Source: Mucilaginibacter conchicola
Lineage (GTDB): Bacteria > Bacteroidota > Bacteroidia > Sphingobacteriales > Sphingobacteriaceae
Reading direction: 5' to 3'
DNA: 64,000 nucleotides
Assembly (NCBI RefSeq): GCF_003432115.1
Contig: NZ_QWDC01000002.1
Coordinates: forward strand, 1,054,001-1,118,000
Shown here: in pieces, positions 9,230-17,464 of the stretch
Numbering within the stretch: the stretch's first letter is position 1
How the letters are laid out: every line of letters starts with the position of its first letter
The notes under the pieces: generated by a model
The model's database searches: none
What the model saw: the letters and a program-made list of their open reading frames with translations, nothing else
What the model was told of the DNA's origin: nothing
Translations under genes and position numbers: made by a program

Positions 9230-10255
9230 ATGAAAAATAACATAACAAAATATCTGTTGCTTGCGTGCTCGGCAATGGTGCTTTTCAGCGCCTGCCGTAA
9301 AGACTCATTCGAGGGTGATTCAGCTGCAGGTAAAGGAAAAGACTTTGTAAGGATTACAGAGGGAAAAGTAAGAAGCCAGTTCTTTAGCCCGTTCACTACG
9401 ATCAACGAGATCAACATGTTCTCTGTTCGTAAGGATGCGGCAAGCGACGGCGCATTAAACAAAGCAAACACTTTTGTTTTAACAGACCTGGGCCAGGCTT
9501 ACATAACTAAATACAACACTGAGCATGGTACTGATTATGAGTTGCTGCCAACTAACATGTACACTCAAAAAACAGATGCCTCTATAGTTAAGGCCGGTAA
9601 TACACTTACCTTTAACTTTGCTGCCGGTGATTTTGCTAAAAACTACATATTAAATGTAGATGGTTCTAAATTTGACCCGTCAAAAAAATATGTGATAGCT
9701 TACGTATTGTCAAATACAGGCGGTTTAACTGCTAAAGCAGGTAAAGACACTATCATCTCTGCTATCGCTTTAAAGAACAAGTATGATGGTGTGTATTCAG
9801 TTGATGGTTCTATGCAGGACTTTACTAACTCAACTTTGGGCCACATCAACGAGTTCTTATCAAGCGCAAGCAACACTACCGGTGTTAGCGCTCCAATGGA
9901 ATATGAGTTACGTACTATTTCTGCTACTAAATGTGAGCTTTATGATAACTACTTCTTCGGTGGTAACTACATTCCTATCAGATCTGGTACATCATACAGC
10001 CAATACGGTAGCTTTGCCCTGGTTGTTGAGTTTGACCCGGCTACTGATAAGGTAGTGGCTGTTACAAACTACTATGGTCAACCGGCAGGTAACACCCGTT
10101 CAGCTCAGTTAGACCCAAGCGGTACCAACGCTTATGATGCAGGCGCAAAAACGGTAAAAATTAAATACCGTATGCTTCAACCAAGCGTTGTGGTTGCTCC
10201 ACCTAACATCCGTACAGTTTGGGATGAAACCTGGACTTACATTGGCGAGAGATAA
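9230..10255 (+). CDS. DUF1735-type surface lipoprotein
   Basis: Starting at the ATG at 9230 gives a 341-residue lipoprotein with lipobox MVLFSAC (Cys22); the in-frame ATG at 9203 would only add nine residues before the signal peptide. The N-terminal half has the DUF1735 (BT_3987-like) layout: FVLTDLGQAYITKYNTEHGTDYELLP, then an SKKYVIAYVLSNTGG strand. Such proteins are surface glycan-binding or accessory lipoproteins of SusCD loci. A C-terminal beta-rich half ends in IRTVWDETWTYIGER. Last gene of the SusCD operon; no catalytic motif is visible, so binding is the likelier role. Confidence 0.82.
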   Translation: MKNNITKYLLLACSAMVLFSACRKDSFEGDSAAGKGKDFVRITEGKVRSQFFSPFTTINEINMFSVRKDAASDGALNKANTFVLTDLGQAYITKYNTEHGTDYELLPTNMYTQKTDASIVKAGNTLTFNFAAGDFAKNYILNVDGSKFDPSKKYVIAYVLSNTGGLTAKAGKDTIISAIALKNKYDGVYSVDGSMQDFTNSTLGHINEFLSSASNTTGVSAPMEYELRTISATKCELYDNYFFGGNYIPIRSGTSYSQYGSFALVVEFDPATDKVVAVTNYYGQPAGNTRSAQLDPSGTNAYDAGAKTVKIKYRMLQPSVVVAPPNIRTVWDETWTYIGER

Positions 10256-10273
10256 TCAACCCGATTATAATAT

Positions 10274-10308
10274 AAAAAGCCGCTCATCATTTGATGAGCG
10301 GCTTTTTT
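10274..10308 (+). terminator. Intrinsic terminator of the SusCD operon
   Basis: AAAAAGCCGCTCATCA and its complement TGATGAGCGGCTTTTTT form a strong hairpin with a T-run, 19 bases after the DUF1735 stop codon. The A-run on the other side could also serve the convergent DoxX/LD-carboxypeptidase unit. Confidence 0.88.
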
Positions 10309-10341
10309 AATGCGGTTAACTTTTTGCTGAAAACAAAACGT

Positions 10342-10749
10342 TTATTTTTTATCAACGCTATATTTACCCGGGCCAATAAATAATAAACCGGCAAACACAA
10401 CAGCATCCTCAATGGCATGTGATGCGCCTGATAAGCCATCACCACCACCAATATGGCTAAATGTTGCTACTATAAGGGTTGCCAGTAACAGTAGGCAAAC
10501 CGGACGAAAAGCGAGGCCGATGATCAACAGAAACCCACCCAGGGTTTCGGTGGCGGCAGCCATAAAGCCCCAAAATACAGGTGCAAAGTTGATGCCTACG
10601 TATTTGGTTGATGCACCAACCTGCTCCCACAAATGCGGGCCGCCCATTAGTTTTGGATAACCATGATAAATGAACATTGCGCCAAGGCCGACACGGGTAA
10701 CGAGTAAGCCAAAGTCTTTATACTTACCCAAATTGCTTAAGTACGCCAT
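10342..10749 (-). CDS. DoxX family membrane protein
   Basis: A 135-residue protein with four membrane helices and the DoxX signature RVGLGAMFIYHGYPKLMGG near the N-terminus, followed by ETLGGFLLIIGLAFRPVCLLLLATLIVAT and a final helix. DoxX proteins are quinone- or redox-linked membrane proteins of poorly defined function. The gene lies 18 bases after the LD-carboxypeptidase gene on the same strand and is probably cotranscribed with it. It is a different subgroup from the DoxX-like protein at 20444-20824. Confidence 0.85.
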   Translation of the reverse strand: MAYLSNLGKYKDFGLLVTRVGLGAMFIYHGYPKLMGGPHLWEQVGASTKYVGINFAPVFWGFMAAATETLGGFLLIIGLAFRPVCLLLLATLIVATFSHIGGGDGLSGASHAIEDAVVFAGLLFIGPGKYSVDKK

Positions 10750-10767
10750 AGAGTAGAATTTATGTAT

Positions 10768-11682
10768 TTAGTGTTTAATTGTTACTTCAGTTTCGGTAAC
10801 GGCTAAGTTTACCTGTTGCCCTAAGATAAGGCTGCAGTTATTGCTCATATGCCCCGCCGGGAAATCAAAGCATACCGGGTAGTTATATTCCTTAACAACA
10901 TCTATCACAATCTCCGCCAGCGTTTGCCCAAAGGGGATGTCGTTGTCTTTCATATCTGTAAAGCCGCCTATAATGAGGCCTGCCAGGTCTTTCAGTTTAC
11001 CGGCGCGTTTAAGGCAGCGCAACATCCTGTCAACCGCGTAGAGGTATTCGCCTACATCTTCCAGAAAAAGTATCTTACCAGCATAATCAACATCGCTTAT
11101 TGATCCATTTGCAGCTACCATTAGTGAAAGATTGCCGCCGATAAGGATGCCGGTAGCATCACCAAATCTATTTAAAGGGTTGGGCTCGATACCATAGTTT
11201 AATTCTTCGCCAAACAGAGCTGTTCTGAGCGTTTCTAACGAGTGTTTAGAGGCATCAGGTATGTTGAGTGGCATTTGCCCGTGGATGCAGGCTAAGCCGT
11301 GGTTTTGGATGATATGCGAATGCAGCAAAGTGATATCACTAAAGCCGATGAACCATTTCGGGTTTTGCTGAAGCTTGCTAAAGTCTACTTTATCTATCAT
11401 ACGGATGGTGCCGTAGCCACCACGGGCGCAAAAGATGGCTTTGATGCTATCGTCGTCAATAAAGCGCTGCAGATCTGCAGCGCGGAAATTATCATCGCCG
11501 GCAAACTGGTGGTAGCTGGCAGAAACAGTATCGCCCAATACTACCTCGAGGCCCCAGCCGGTAAGCAGGTTTACGGCATCCGTCATAGGTATGGGCAGCT
11601 TCTTGGCAGGGCAGGTGATAGCTACCTTGTCGCCCCTTTTAAGATAGGGTGGTATGATGGGAGAAAGTATATTAGTCGGCAT
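10768..11682 (-). CDS. LD-carboxypeptidase (peptidase family S66)
   Basis: A 304-residue enzyme expected to remove the terminal D-alanine from muropeptide tetrapeptides during murein recycling in the cytoplasm; there is no signal peptide. The S66 catalytic set is visible: Ser115 in WFIGFSDITLLH, Glu208 in FLEDVGEYLY and His278 in DFPAGHMSNN, matching the Ser-Glu-His triad known for the family. CARGGYG before the nucleophile is also conserved. Divergent from metG across 130 bases and upstream of a DoxX gene. The specific substrate was not shown, since some S66 members act on other peptides. Confidence 0.9.
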   Translation of the reverse strand: MPTNILSPIIPPYLKRGDKVAITCPAKKLPIPMTDAVNLLTGWGLEVVLGDTVSASYHQFAGDDNFRAADLQRFIDDDSIKAIFCARGGYGTIRMIDKVDFSKLQQNPKWFIGFSDITLLHSHIIQNHGLACIHGQMPLNIPDASKHSLETLRTALFGEELNYGIEPNPLNRFGDATGILIGGNLSLMVAANGSISDVDYAGKILFLEDVGEYLYAVDRMLRCLKRAGKLKDLAGLIIGGFTDMKDNDIPFGQTLAEIVIDVVKEYNYPVCFDFPAGHMSNNCSLILGQQVNLAVTETEVTIKH

Positions 11683-11778
11683 AAGTCCGAAAGATTACAA
11701 ATGATTTTTAATGGCAGATACAGATTGTAGGTAAGTCTTACGAACTTTCGGTCTTTCCCGACTTACCGGTTAAAAAGC

Positions 11779-11786
11779 TATCTTTG
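11779..11786 (+). promoter_or_regulatory. metG promoter -7 element
   Basis: TATCTTTG matches TAnnTTTG exactly and lies 26 bases before the metG ATG. A TTTC sequence about 21 bases upstream may be the -33 element. Confidence 0.5.
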
Positions 11787-11812
11787 CAAATTAAATAAAA
11801 CATCCCGGTTGA

Positions 11813-13879
11813 ATGTCGCAACTTAATAAATATAAACGATTCACTATTACTTCTGCCCTGCCTTATGCTAACGGCCCGCTGCACATCGGCCACCTTGCCG
11901 GTGCTTACCTGCCAGCCGACATATTTGTGCGATACCTGCGCCTTTTGAAAAAGGATGTAGTGTACATCTGCGGATCTGACGAGCATGGCGCCGCTATCAC
12001 CATAAAAGCAAAAAAGGAAGGTACTACCCCGCAGGCTATTATTGATAAATACCACGCGCAGATAAAGCAGAGCTTTGAAGATTTTGGGATGTCGTTTGAT
12101 ATTTATCACCGCACATCATCGCCTATACATCATGACCTGTCGCAGGAGTTTTTCCTGAACTTGTACGAGAAAGGCGAGTTTGTAGAGAAGTTCTCTGAGC
12201 AATATTACGATGAAGATTTCGACCAGTTTTTGGCAGATCGTTACATTACCGGTACCTGCCCCGTTTGCAGCAACGACCGCGCTTACGGCGACCAGTGCGA
12301 GAACTGCGGTACATCACTGAACCCTACAGATCTAATCAGCCCTATATCAACCCTTAGCGGTAAAACGCCGGTTTTAAAACCAACTAAACACTGGTATTTA
12401 CCTTTGGATAAGTATCAACCGTGGTTAGAGAAATGGATAGATGAGAAAGAAGGCGAGTGGAAAGTGAATGTATTTGGCCAATGCCGCTCATGGTTAAAAT
12501 CGGGCCTGCAGCCGCGCTCCATGACCCGCGACCTGGATTGGGGTATCGACGTACCTCTTGAAGAAGCAAAAGGCAAAAAACTTTACGTTTGGATGGATGC
12601 GCCTATAGGTTATATCTCGGCCACCAAACAATGGGCTATCGATAACAATAAAGACTGGCAGCAATACTGGAAAAAGCAAGCAGATGATGCTGATGACACC
12701 TGCCTGCTGCACTTTATCGGCAAGGATAATATCGTGTTCCACTGTATTATTTTCCCGGCGATACTTAAAGCGCATGGCGACTATGTATTGCCACAAAACG
12801 TACCTGCCAACGAGTTCCTGAACTTAGAAGGCGATAAACTTTCTACCTCGCGTAACCATGCCGTTTGGCTGCACGAGTATCTGGAAGAGTTCCCCGGTAA
12901 ACAGGATGAACTGCGTTATGTACTGACATCAATACTACCTGAAACCAGCGACAGCGAATTTACCTGGAAAGATTACCAGGCACGTGTTAACAACGAATTA
13001 TCTGATATTTTAGGTAACTATGTTAACCGTATAATGACGTTAATGCATAAGTTTTATGGCGGTAAGGTAGAAGGCGATGGTAACATCAAATTAACCGATG
13101 CCAAAGTAAATGAGAAGCTGGGTAATTTATACGATGAGTTAGCTAAAAATCTGGAAAGCTATCGTTTCCGCCAGGCATTGCAAAATGTTATGGATATGGC
13201 GCGTTTGGGTAATGGTTATCTTACAGAACAGGAACCATGGAAAAAAATTAAGACAGATCCTGACGCAGCAAAAAATGCATTACATAACGGATTGGTAATA
13301 GTGGCCCATTTAGCAACCTGTCTACAGCCGTTTTTACCATGTACTGCCGATAAAATATTTGGTATGCTAAACATTGCGCCAATGGCCCTCGATCAGGAAG
13401 TGGAGTTCGCTAACGGGCATCAGCTGAATCCTCATTTTCTGTTATTTGAAAAAGTAGAAGACGAGGCCATTGAAAAGCAGATCCAAAAACTGGCAGATAA
13501 AAAGGCCGCATCGGCTGTGCCTGCAGAAAAAGCTCCAGTTACTCCGGCGAAAGCAAACGTATCGTTTGATGATTTTGTGAAGATGGATATCCGTACCGGT
13601 ACCATTTTAACTGCGGAGAAAGTTGCCAAAACCAAAAAGCTGCTTAAACTAACCATTGATACAGGGATAGATCAACGCACTGTAGTATCCGGCATTGCCG
13701 AATATTATGAGCCTGAAGCGATCATCGGCAAGCAAGTGAGTATACTGGTAAACCTTGAACCAAGAGAGATAAAAGGCATTATGTCGCAAGGGATGATCCT
13801 GATGGCCGAAGACGCCGAAGGCAAGCTGAGCTTTGTTGCACCGGGTTATGCCATGGATAACGGCTCAGTAATACGTTAG
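11813..13879 (+). CDS. metG: Methionine--tRNA ligase
   Basis: A 688-residue class I synthetase that charges tRNA-Met in the cytoplasm. The HIGH signature is at 24-27 (GPLHIGHLAGAYLPAD), a zinc knuckle has Cys149, Cys152, Cys162 and Cys165 (CPVCSNDRAYGDQCENCG), and the KMSKS loop appears as KLSTS at 342-346. The anticodon-binding helical domain follows, then a charged, Ala-rich linker (about 560-580) and a C-terminal EMAPII-like tRNA-binding domain (FVKMDIRTGTILTAEKVAKT). The presence of this last domain and the length are normal for Bacteroidota MetG. It is monocistronic, with its own promoter and a hairpin after the stop codon. Confidence 0.98.
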   Translation: MSQLNKYKRFTITSALPYANGPLHIGHLAGAYLPADIFVRYLRLLKKDVVYICGSDEHGAAITIKAKKEGTTPQAIIDKYHAQIKQSFEDFGMSFDIYHRTSSPIHHDLSQEFFLNLYEKGEFVEKFSEQYYDEDFDQFLADRYITGTCPVCSNDRAYGDQCENCGTSLNPTDLISPISTLSGKTPVLKPTKHWYLPLDKYQPWLEKWIDEKEGEWKVNVFGQCRSWLKSGLQPRSMTRDLDWGIDVPLEEAKGKKLYVWMDAPIGYISATKQWAIDNNKDWQQYWKKQADDADDTCLLHFIGKDNIVFHCIIFPAILKAHGDYVLPQNVPANEFLNLEGDKLSTSRNHAVWLHEYLEEFPGKQDELRYVLTSILPETSDSEFTWKDYQARVNNELSDILGNYVNRIMTLMHKFYGGKVEGDGNIKLTDAKVNEKLGNLYDELAKNLESYRFRQALQNVMDMARLGNGYLTEQEPWKKIKTDPDAAKNALHNGLVIVAHLATCLQPFLPCTADKIFGMLNIAPMALDQEVEFANGHQLNPHFLLFEKVEDEAIEKQIQKLADKKAASAVPAEKAPVTPAKANVSFDDFVKMDIRTGTILTAEKVAKTKKLLKLTIDTGIDQRTVVSGIAEYYEPEAIIGKQVSILVNLEPREIKGIMSQGMILMAEDAEGKLSFVAPGYAMDNGSVIR

Positions 13880-13885
13880 AAAAAT

Positions 13886-13917
13886 ATTTTTACCATGGGT
13901 TAAACCCATGGTAAAAA
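13886..13917. terminator. Inverted repeat after metG, probable terminator
   Basis: TTTTTACCATGGGT and ACCCATGGTAAAAA form a 14-bp perfect stem around a 3-4 base loop, starting 7 bases after the metG stop. The T-rich flank is short, so termination may be partial; it works in either direction. Confidence 0.55.
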
Positions 13918-13954
13918 TTTAAGTCTCAGTTTGTATAATAACAACCAAACTATC

Positions 13955-14806
13955 ATGAGACTCCCACTTATCATCACTTTGGCTTGCTGTGCAATCTTAG
14001 CATCATGCAGCAAGTATCAACTCAACGTAATCAGCAGTACAACAGGTAAAGAACCTAACAAGCAAACGGGTAATTACGAGTTTGAGAATGACTCGGTACG
14101 TATTTCTTATTCGTTTTATGGCGCTGATGCCCCTGTAACAGTAAACGTGTTCAACAAATTGAACGAGCCGCTGTACATCGACTGGCAAAAATCGGCCCTG
14201 GTAATAGGGGATAAGGCCATCAGTTATGTGCCCGATAATATTAAACTGAACGGTAGCATCTCTGCCGATTCTTACACTTACCGGGGTAACAATAACAACA
14301 GCGTAATAAGTAACCCAACTTATACCAATGGCAGTATAAACGCTACTGCAAACCTGCCCAAAACAACTACTTTTTTACCGCCACACACCCAAAGCACTAA
14401 CACAACCCTACGCCTTGCTAATGGCTTTATACAAGTGCCGGATACAGCCTTCCATAAGATAAGGATGATTGAGAATTTTGCGGACACGGTGAAATTGACC
14501 AAAGTAAATACAGCACTTTTTAACGAAAGCAATTCGCCCCTTGCTTTCAGGAGTTACCTTACTACATATACAGTAGCCGATGGTAAAAATATCCCTGTTG
14601 TGTACGAAGACAAGTTTTATGTATCGCGTACACTCAACACCGGCAGCGATCCGAGATACCTACGCGAATTTAACCGCCAGCGTGGCGATTACTTTATCAG
14701 TTCAAAAGCCAGCGGTTTTGGTAAAGCCATGGCCGTAACAGGGGCCGTGGCTGCAATAGGGGCAGCGGGTGCGGTTGCCGATTCGCAGAACGCCAAAAGC
14801 AAGTAA
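13955..14806 (+). CDS. Hypothetical lipoprotein
   Basis: A 283-residue lipoprotein starting at the ATG at 13955, with signal peptide and lipobox ILASC (Cys18); a TTG further upstream gives no signal sequence at its start. The body is beta-rich and contains NDSVRISYSFYGADAPVTVNVFNKLNEPLYIDWQKSALVIGD, which reads like an immunoglobulin-like fold. The end (about 255-280) is Ala/Gly-rich and hydrophobic and may contact or cross a membrane. No family is recognised. It lies between the metG hairpin and the tRNA gene, apparently alone. Confidence 0.72.
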   Translation: MRLPLIITLACCAILASCSKYQLNVISSTTGKEPNKQTGNYEFENDSVRISYSFYGADAPVTVNVFNKLNEPLYIDWQKSALVIGDKAISYVPDNIKLNGSISADSYTYRGNNNNSVISNPTYTNGSINATANLPKTTTFLPPHTQSTNTTLRLANGFIQVPDTAFHKIRMIENFADTVKLTKVNTALFNESNSPLAFRSYLTTYTVADGKNIPVVYEDKFYVSRTLNTGSDPRYLREFNRQRGDYFISSKASGFGKAMAVTGAVAAIGAAGAVADSQNAKSK

Positions 14807-14813
14807 AATTTTG

Positions 14814-14844
14814 TTGGCAGGGTCGGGTAAAATGTGCAAATTTG
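14814..14844 (+). promoter_or_regulatory. Probable promoter of tRNA-Arg
   Basis: TTG (14814-14816), a 20-base spacer and CAAATTTG (14837-14844) are one base off the Bacteroidota consensus. The predicted start lies about 10 bases before the mature tRNA end. Confidence 0.4.
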
Positions 14845-14860
14845 CATACTCAAAAAAACC

Positions 14861-14932
14861 GCCCCTGTAGTTCAACGGATAGAATAGAAGTTTCCTAAAC
14901 TTTAGATATGAGTTCGATTCTCGTCGGGGGTA
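14861..14932 (+). tRNA. tRNA-Arg (anticodon CCT)
   Basis: A complete cloverleaf can be folded. The acceptor GCCCCTG pairs with CGGGGGT (G1-U72). The D-stem GTTC pairs with GAAT, the anticodon stem GAAGT pairs with ACTTT around loop TTCCTAA, and the T-arm is ATGAG-TTCGATT-CTCGT. The anticodon CCT reads AGG codons. The discriminator base is A at 14932 and CCA is not encoded, as is common in this phylum. Confidence 0.93.
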
Positions 14933-14947
14933 CAAAGGAAAAAGTAC

Positions 14948-14982
14948 AAAGCCTTAAATCGTAAAGATTTAAGGCTTTTTTG
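14948..14982. terminator. Terminator shared by tRNA-Arg and the TetR gene
   Basis: AAAGCCTTAAATC, loop GTAAA, and GATTTAAGGCTTTTTT form a 13-bp stem with a T-run 16 bases after the tRNA. The right arm also encodes the last codons and stop of the convergent TetR gene (stop at 14969-14971), so one element serves both directions. Confidence 0.8.
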
Positions 14983-15589
14983 TTTCGATCATCTGTGTTA
15001 TCCAAAAAGGCACCAATTTCTTTCGTTCCTGCATTAATTCTGCAAATTCTTCAGAATTAAAATAGCCCGATTCCAGCAGGCGGGGGCGAGTTAGAAATGG
15101 GAAAAATACCATGCTGGTGATGTTCCAAAGCAGGTTTATAGGATGGAAATCAATTTTATTTTCGGCATGCAGGTCTTTAAGCTGTTGTGCAAAATGAGAT
15201 TGTTCCAGTGACCTTATTTTAGCTATCATGCCGGGGTTATCAACACGGCCGCTCATAATTTCGCCAACGGTAAAAAAAACAAAGTCGGGGTTTTGCAGCA
15301 TATTATCGATATAATAGGCCACACAGATCTCGAGCTTCTCCTCAATAGATTTGCCCTTATCATTTAAAACAGGCTCTATCTGGTTAAACAATTTGCTGAT
15401 GGTTTCATCCATTATAGATTCAAAAAGCTTCTCCTTGCTTCTGAAATAATAATTCACAGATGCCAGGTTTATACCAGCCTCAGCAGCAATGTCACGTATA
15501 GTAGTAGCCAGGAATCCCTTTTTGGTAAAGATCTTCCGGGCGGCGTCTTTTATTTTTTCTTCGGTTGAACCTTCGGCATCAAAAGCCAT
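14969..15589 (-). CDS. TetR/AcrR family transcriptional regulator
   Basis: A 206-residue repressor. The N-terminal helix-turn-helix is typical (KIKDAARKIFTKKGFLATTIRDIAAEAGINLASVNYYFRSKEKLFESIM); the remaining helical part is the ligand and dimer domain, with a C-terminal region like TetR_C families that sense lipophilic compounds. It follows the MFS efflux gene on the same strand, so it probably senses the pump's substrate and represses the pump. A dyad in the MFS promoter is a candidate operator. The stop codon lies inside the terminator shared with tRNA-Arg. Confidence 0.9.
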   Translation of the reverse strand: MAFDAEGSTEEKIKDAARKIFTKKGFLATTIRDIAAEAGINLASVNYYFRSKEKLFESIMDETISKLFNQIEPVLNDKGKSIEEKLEICVAYYIDNMLQNPDFVFFTVGEIMSGRVDNPGMIAKIRSLEQSHFAQQLKDLHAENKIDFHPINLLWNITSMVFFPFLTRPRLLESGYFNSEEFAELMQERKKLVPFWITQMIETKKP

Positions 15590-15597
15590 ATTTCTCA

Positions 15598-15639
15598 GGA
15601 TTTATTTGTAAAGCTATAAAAAGCTTTACAAATAAATCC
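15598..15639. repeat. 18-bp perfect inverted repeat between MFS and TetR genes
   Basis: The arms 15598-15615 and 15622-15639 are exact complements (starting GGATTTATTTGTAAAGCT) with a 6-base A/T loop. It fills most of the 59-base gap. It lacks a clean T-run on the minus strand, so it may be a partial terminator, an mRNA-stabilising hairpin or a protein-binding dyad. Confidence 0.7.
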
Positions 15640-15648
15640 CGGTAGAGC

Positions 15649-17196
15649 TTAATGCGTATCGGCCACGGCTTTTTGGCCTTTAACAAATGGCTGTAGAAAA
15701 ACCAGAGGGATGGTGCAAAGCATTACGATACCCACTATCCAGTAAGCATCGATATAACTCAGCAGCAGGCTTTGCTTTTGTACCGAACGCTCTATACTTG
15801 CATACGCCATCTGCGTAGCATCAAAAACCGACCGGCCTTTTGCCTGAAACCCGCGGATAAGTCCATTTAGCCTTTCAACAAAATTGTTGTTGTACACATT
15901 GATGTTAACCAGCAGGTTATTGCGATGAACCGCCTGCCTGATATGTATCAAAGTGTTTAGCCCTGCAATACCAAATGAGCCACCCAGCTGGCGCATCATA
16001 TTATTTAAGCCAGCGCCCTGGCCGATCTCTTGCCCGCGAAGGCCGCCGATAGCCAGTGTGGTTAAGGGCACAAAAAGTAAAGCCAACCCGATCCCGCGTA
16101 TGGCCAGCGGCCAAAAGAAATCATCTGCCCCTGATGCTAAGGTAGAATGGGTGAGCATCATAGAACATATATAGAATAAGATAAGCCCCGTAACTGCCAT
16201 AAATTGTGCCGGTACACCTTTGTTGAGCATGATGCCGACAAACGGCATACACAGTACGGTAAATATCCCGCCGGGGAACAGGATCTCGCCGCTTTGCTGC
16301 GCAGAGAAACCCAGGAGACTCTGCGTAAATAACGGGAATACATAATTAGACCCATACAAGCCCAGGCCCAGGATAAGCGATGTGAACATACCCATTGAAA
16401 AACTCCGGTGCCGCATTATTTTGAAATTGACAATGGGATGATCGGTGCTCAACTCCCGCCATATAAACAACAGGGTGCCCAGTATGGCGGTAACGGTTAG
16501 TATGATGATATAAGTTTTTGAGAACCAGTCTTCATCTTCACCTTTTTCCAGGATGGTTTGCAAACTGCCTACTGCTGTTGCTAACAACACAATTCCCCAC
16601 CAGTCAATTGGTTTGTCTTTGCCGGTAGGCTGGGTGGGCCGTATATATAACAGCGTTCCGGCTATGGCTAAGCATCCTACAGGTATATTTACATAAAAGA
16701 TCCACTGCCATGATGCATGATCATTAATATACCCGCCAATGGTAGGGCCAACGGTAGGGCCAAATACTGCGCCCAGCCCAAAGATCGCTGTTGCTGTACC
16801 AACCTGCTCTGCCGGCCAGGTCTCTAATAAAATAGCCTGCGCTGTAGATAACAAGCCGCCACCTGCCAGTCCCTGCAGTATCCTGAAACAAACCAGCTCG
16901 GTAAGGCCGGTTGAATTACCGCATAAAAACGAGGCGATGGTAAACACAATGATCGACACAAGGAAGTAATTTTTGCGCCCAAAAAAACTGCTCAACCAGC
17001 CCGACATAGGCAAAATAATAACGTTTGCTACACTATAACCGGTTACCACCCATGCGGTATCAGTTATAGTAGCGCCAAGGTTTCCCTGTATCTGCGGGAT
17101 AGATACATTTACGATAGTGGTATCAATTAGTTCTAAAAGGGATGCTACAACAACAGTTGCCGTAATAACCCATTTTCTAAATCCGGTTTCTGCCAT
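15649..17196 (-). CDS. DHA2-family MFS drug efflux transporter (EmrB/QacA type)
   Basis: A 515-residue inner-membrane proton-driven exporter with about 14 membrane helices. Helix 1 carries LLELIDTTIVNVSIPQIQGNL (DHA2 motif D1), followed by SGWLSSFFGRKNYF (motif A) and FGPTVGPTIGGYINDHASWQWIFYVNIPVG (motif C and the conserved loop). The ATG at 17196 is chosen over a TTG at 17220 because it gives the usual short cytoplasmic N-terminus. EmrB proteins often pair with an EmrA adaptor and a TolC channel; neither is present here. It is probably cotranscribed with TetR and divergent from the alpha/beta hydrolase. Confidence 0.93.
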   Translation of the reverse strand: MAETGFRKWVITATVVVASLLELIDTTIVNVSIPQIQGNLGATITDTAWVVTGYSVANVIILPMSGWLSSFFGRKNYFLVSIIVFTIASFLCGNSTGLTELVCFRILQGLAGGGLLSTAQAILLETWPAEQVGTATAIFGLGAVFGPTVGPTIGGYINDHASWQWIFYVNIPVGCLAIAGTLLYIRPTQPTGKDKPIDWWGIVLLATAVGSLQTILEKGEDEDWFSKTYIIILTVTAILGTLLFIWRELSTDHPIVNFKIMRHRSFSMGMFTSLILGLGLYGSNYVFPLFTQSLLGFSAQQSGEILFPGGIFTVLCMPFVGIMLNKGVPAQFMAVTGLILFYICSMMLTHSTLASGADDFFWPLAIRGIGLALLFVPLTTLAIGGLRGQEIGQGAGLNNMMRQLGGSFGIAGLNTLIHIRQAVHRNNLLVNINVYNNNFVERLNGLIRGFQAKGRSVFDATQMAYASIERSVQKQSLLLSYIDAYWIVGIVMLCTIPLVFLQPFVKGQKAVADTH

Positions 17197-17217
17197 GATG
17201 TATAAAATATTACGCCA

Positions 17218-17261
17218 CAAAATTATTCAATCGATTGATTAAAACATTTGTTTAAAATGTT
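17218..17261 (-). promoter_or_regulatory. MFS promoter with candidate TetR operator
   Basis: TAATTTTG (minus strand, 17225-17218) is a consensus -7 element 22 bases from the MFS ATG. The 12-bp palindrome TCAATCGATTGA (17227-17238) directly abuts it, and a second dyad, AAACATTT...AAATGTTT, lies at about 17242-17261. A repressor bound here would block the polymerase. Confidence 0.5.
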
Positions 17262-17433
17262 TGTTTGGTTTTTTGACATGAAGATGACCCAGCATTATCC
17301 GACGAAGCTTTTTATTTAAATTTCAATTGACTCACTTCGAGAAGTTTTTTTGCCTCTGTCGTGTCGCATTCCACCCTTTATTTGTCACTTTCGCACAGCG
17401 TAGATTCATCAAATGCAGCTGATATTTGTATTG

Positions 17434-17456
17434 TTCAATCAATCAAACAAATAAAA
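17434..17456 (+). promoter_or_regulatory. Related half-site upstream of the alpha/beta hydrolase
   Basis: TTCAATCAATCAAACAAA resembles the dyad region of the MFS promoter (TTCAATCGATTGAT, then AAACAAATG in reverse). It ends about 10 bases before the hydrolase ATG. It may be a second operator of the same TetR protein; this is inference from similarity only. Confidence 0.3.
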
Positions 17457-17464
17457 CCTGTATC

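Noticed and set aside
14702..14935. 77-codon open frame antisense to tRNA-Arg
   Set aside because: Produced by the tRNA and the end of the lipoprotein gene; no independent support.
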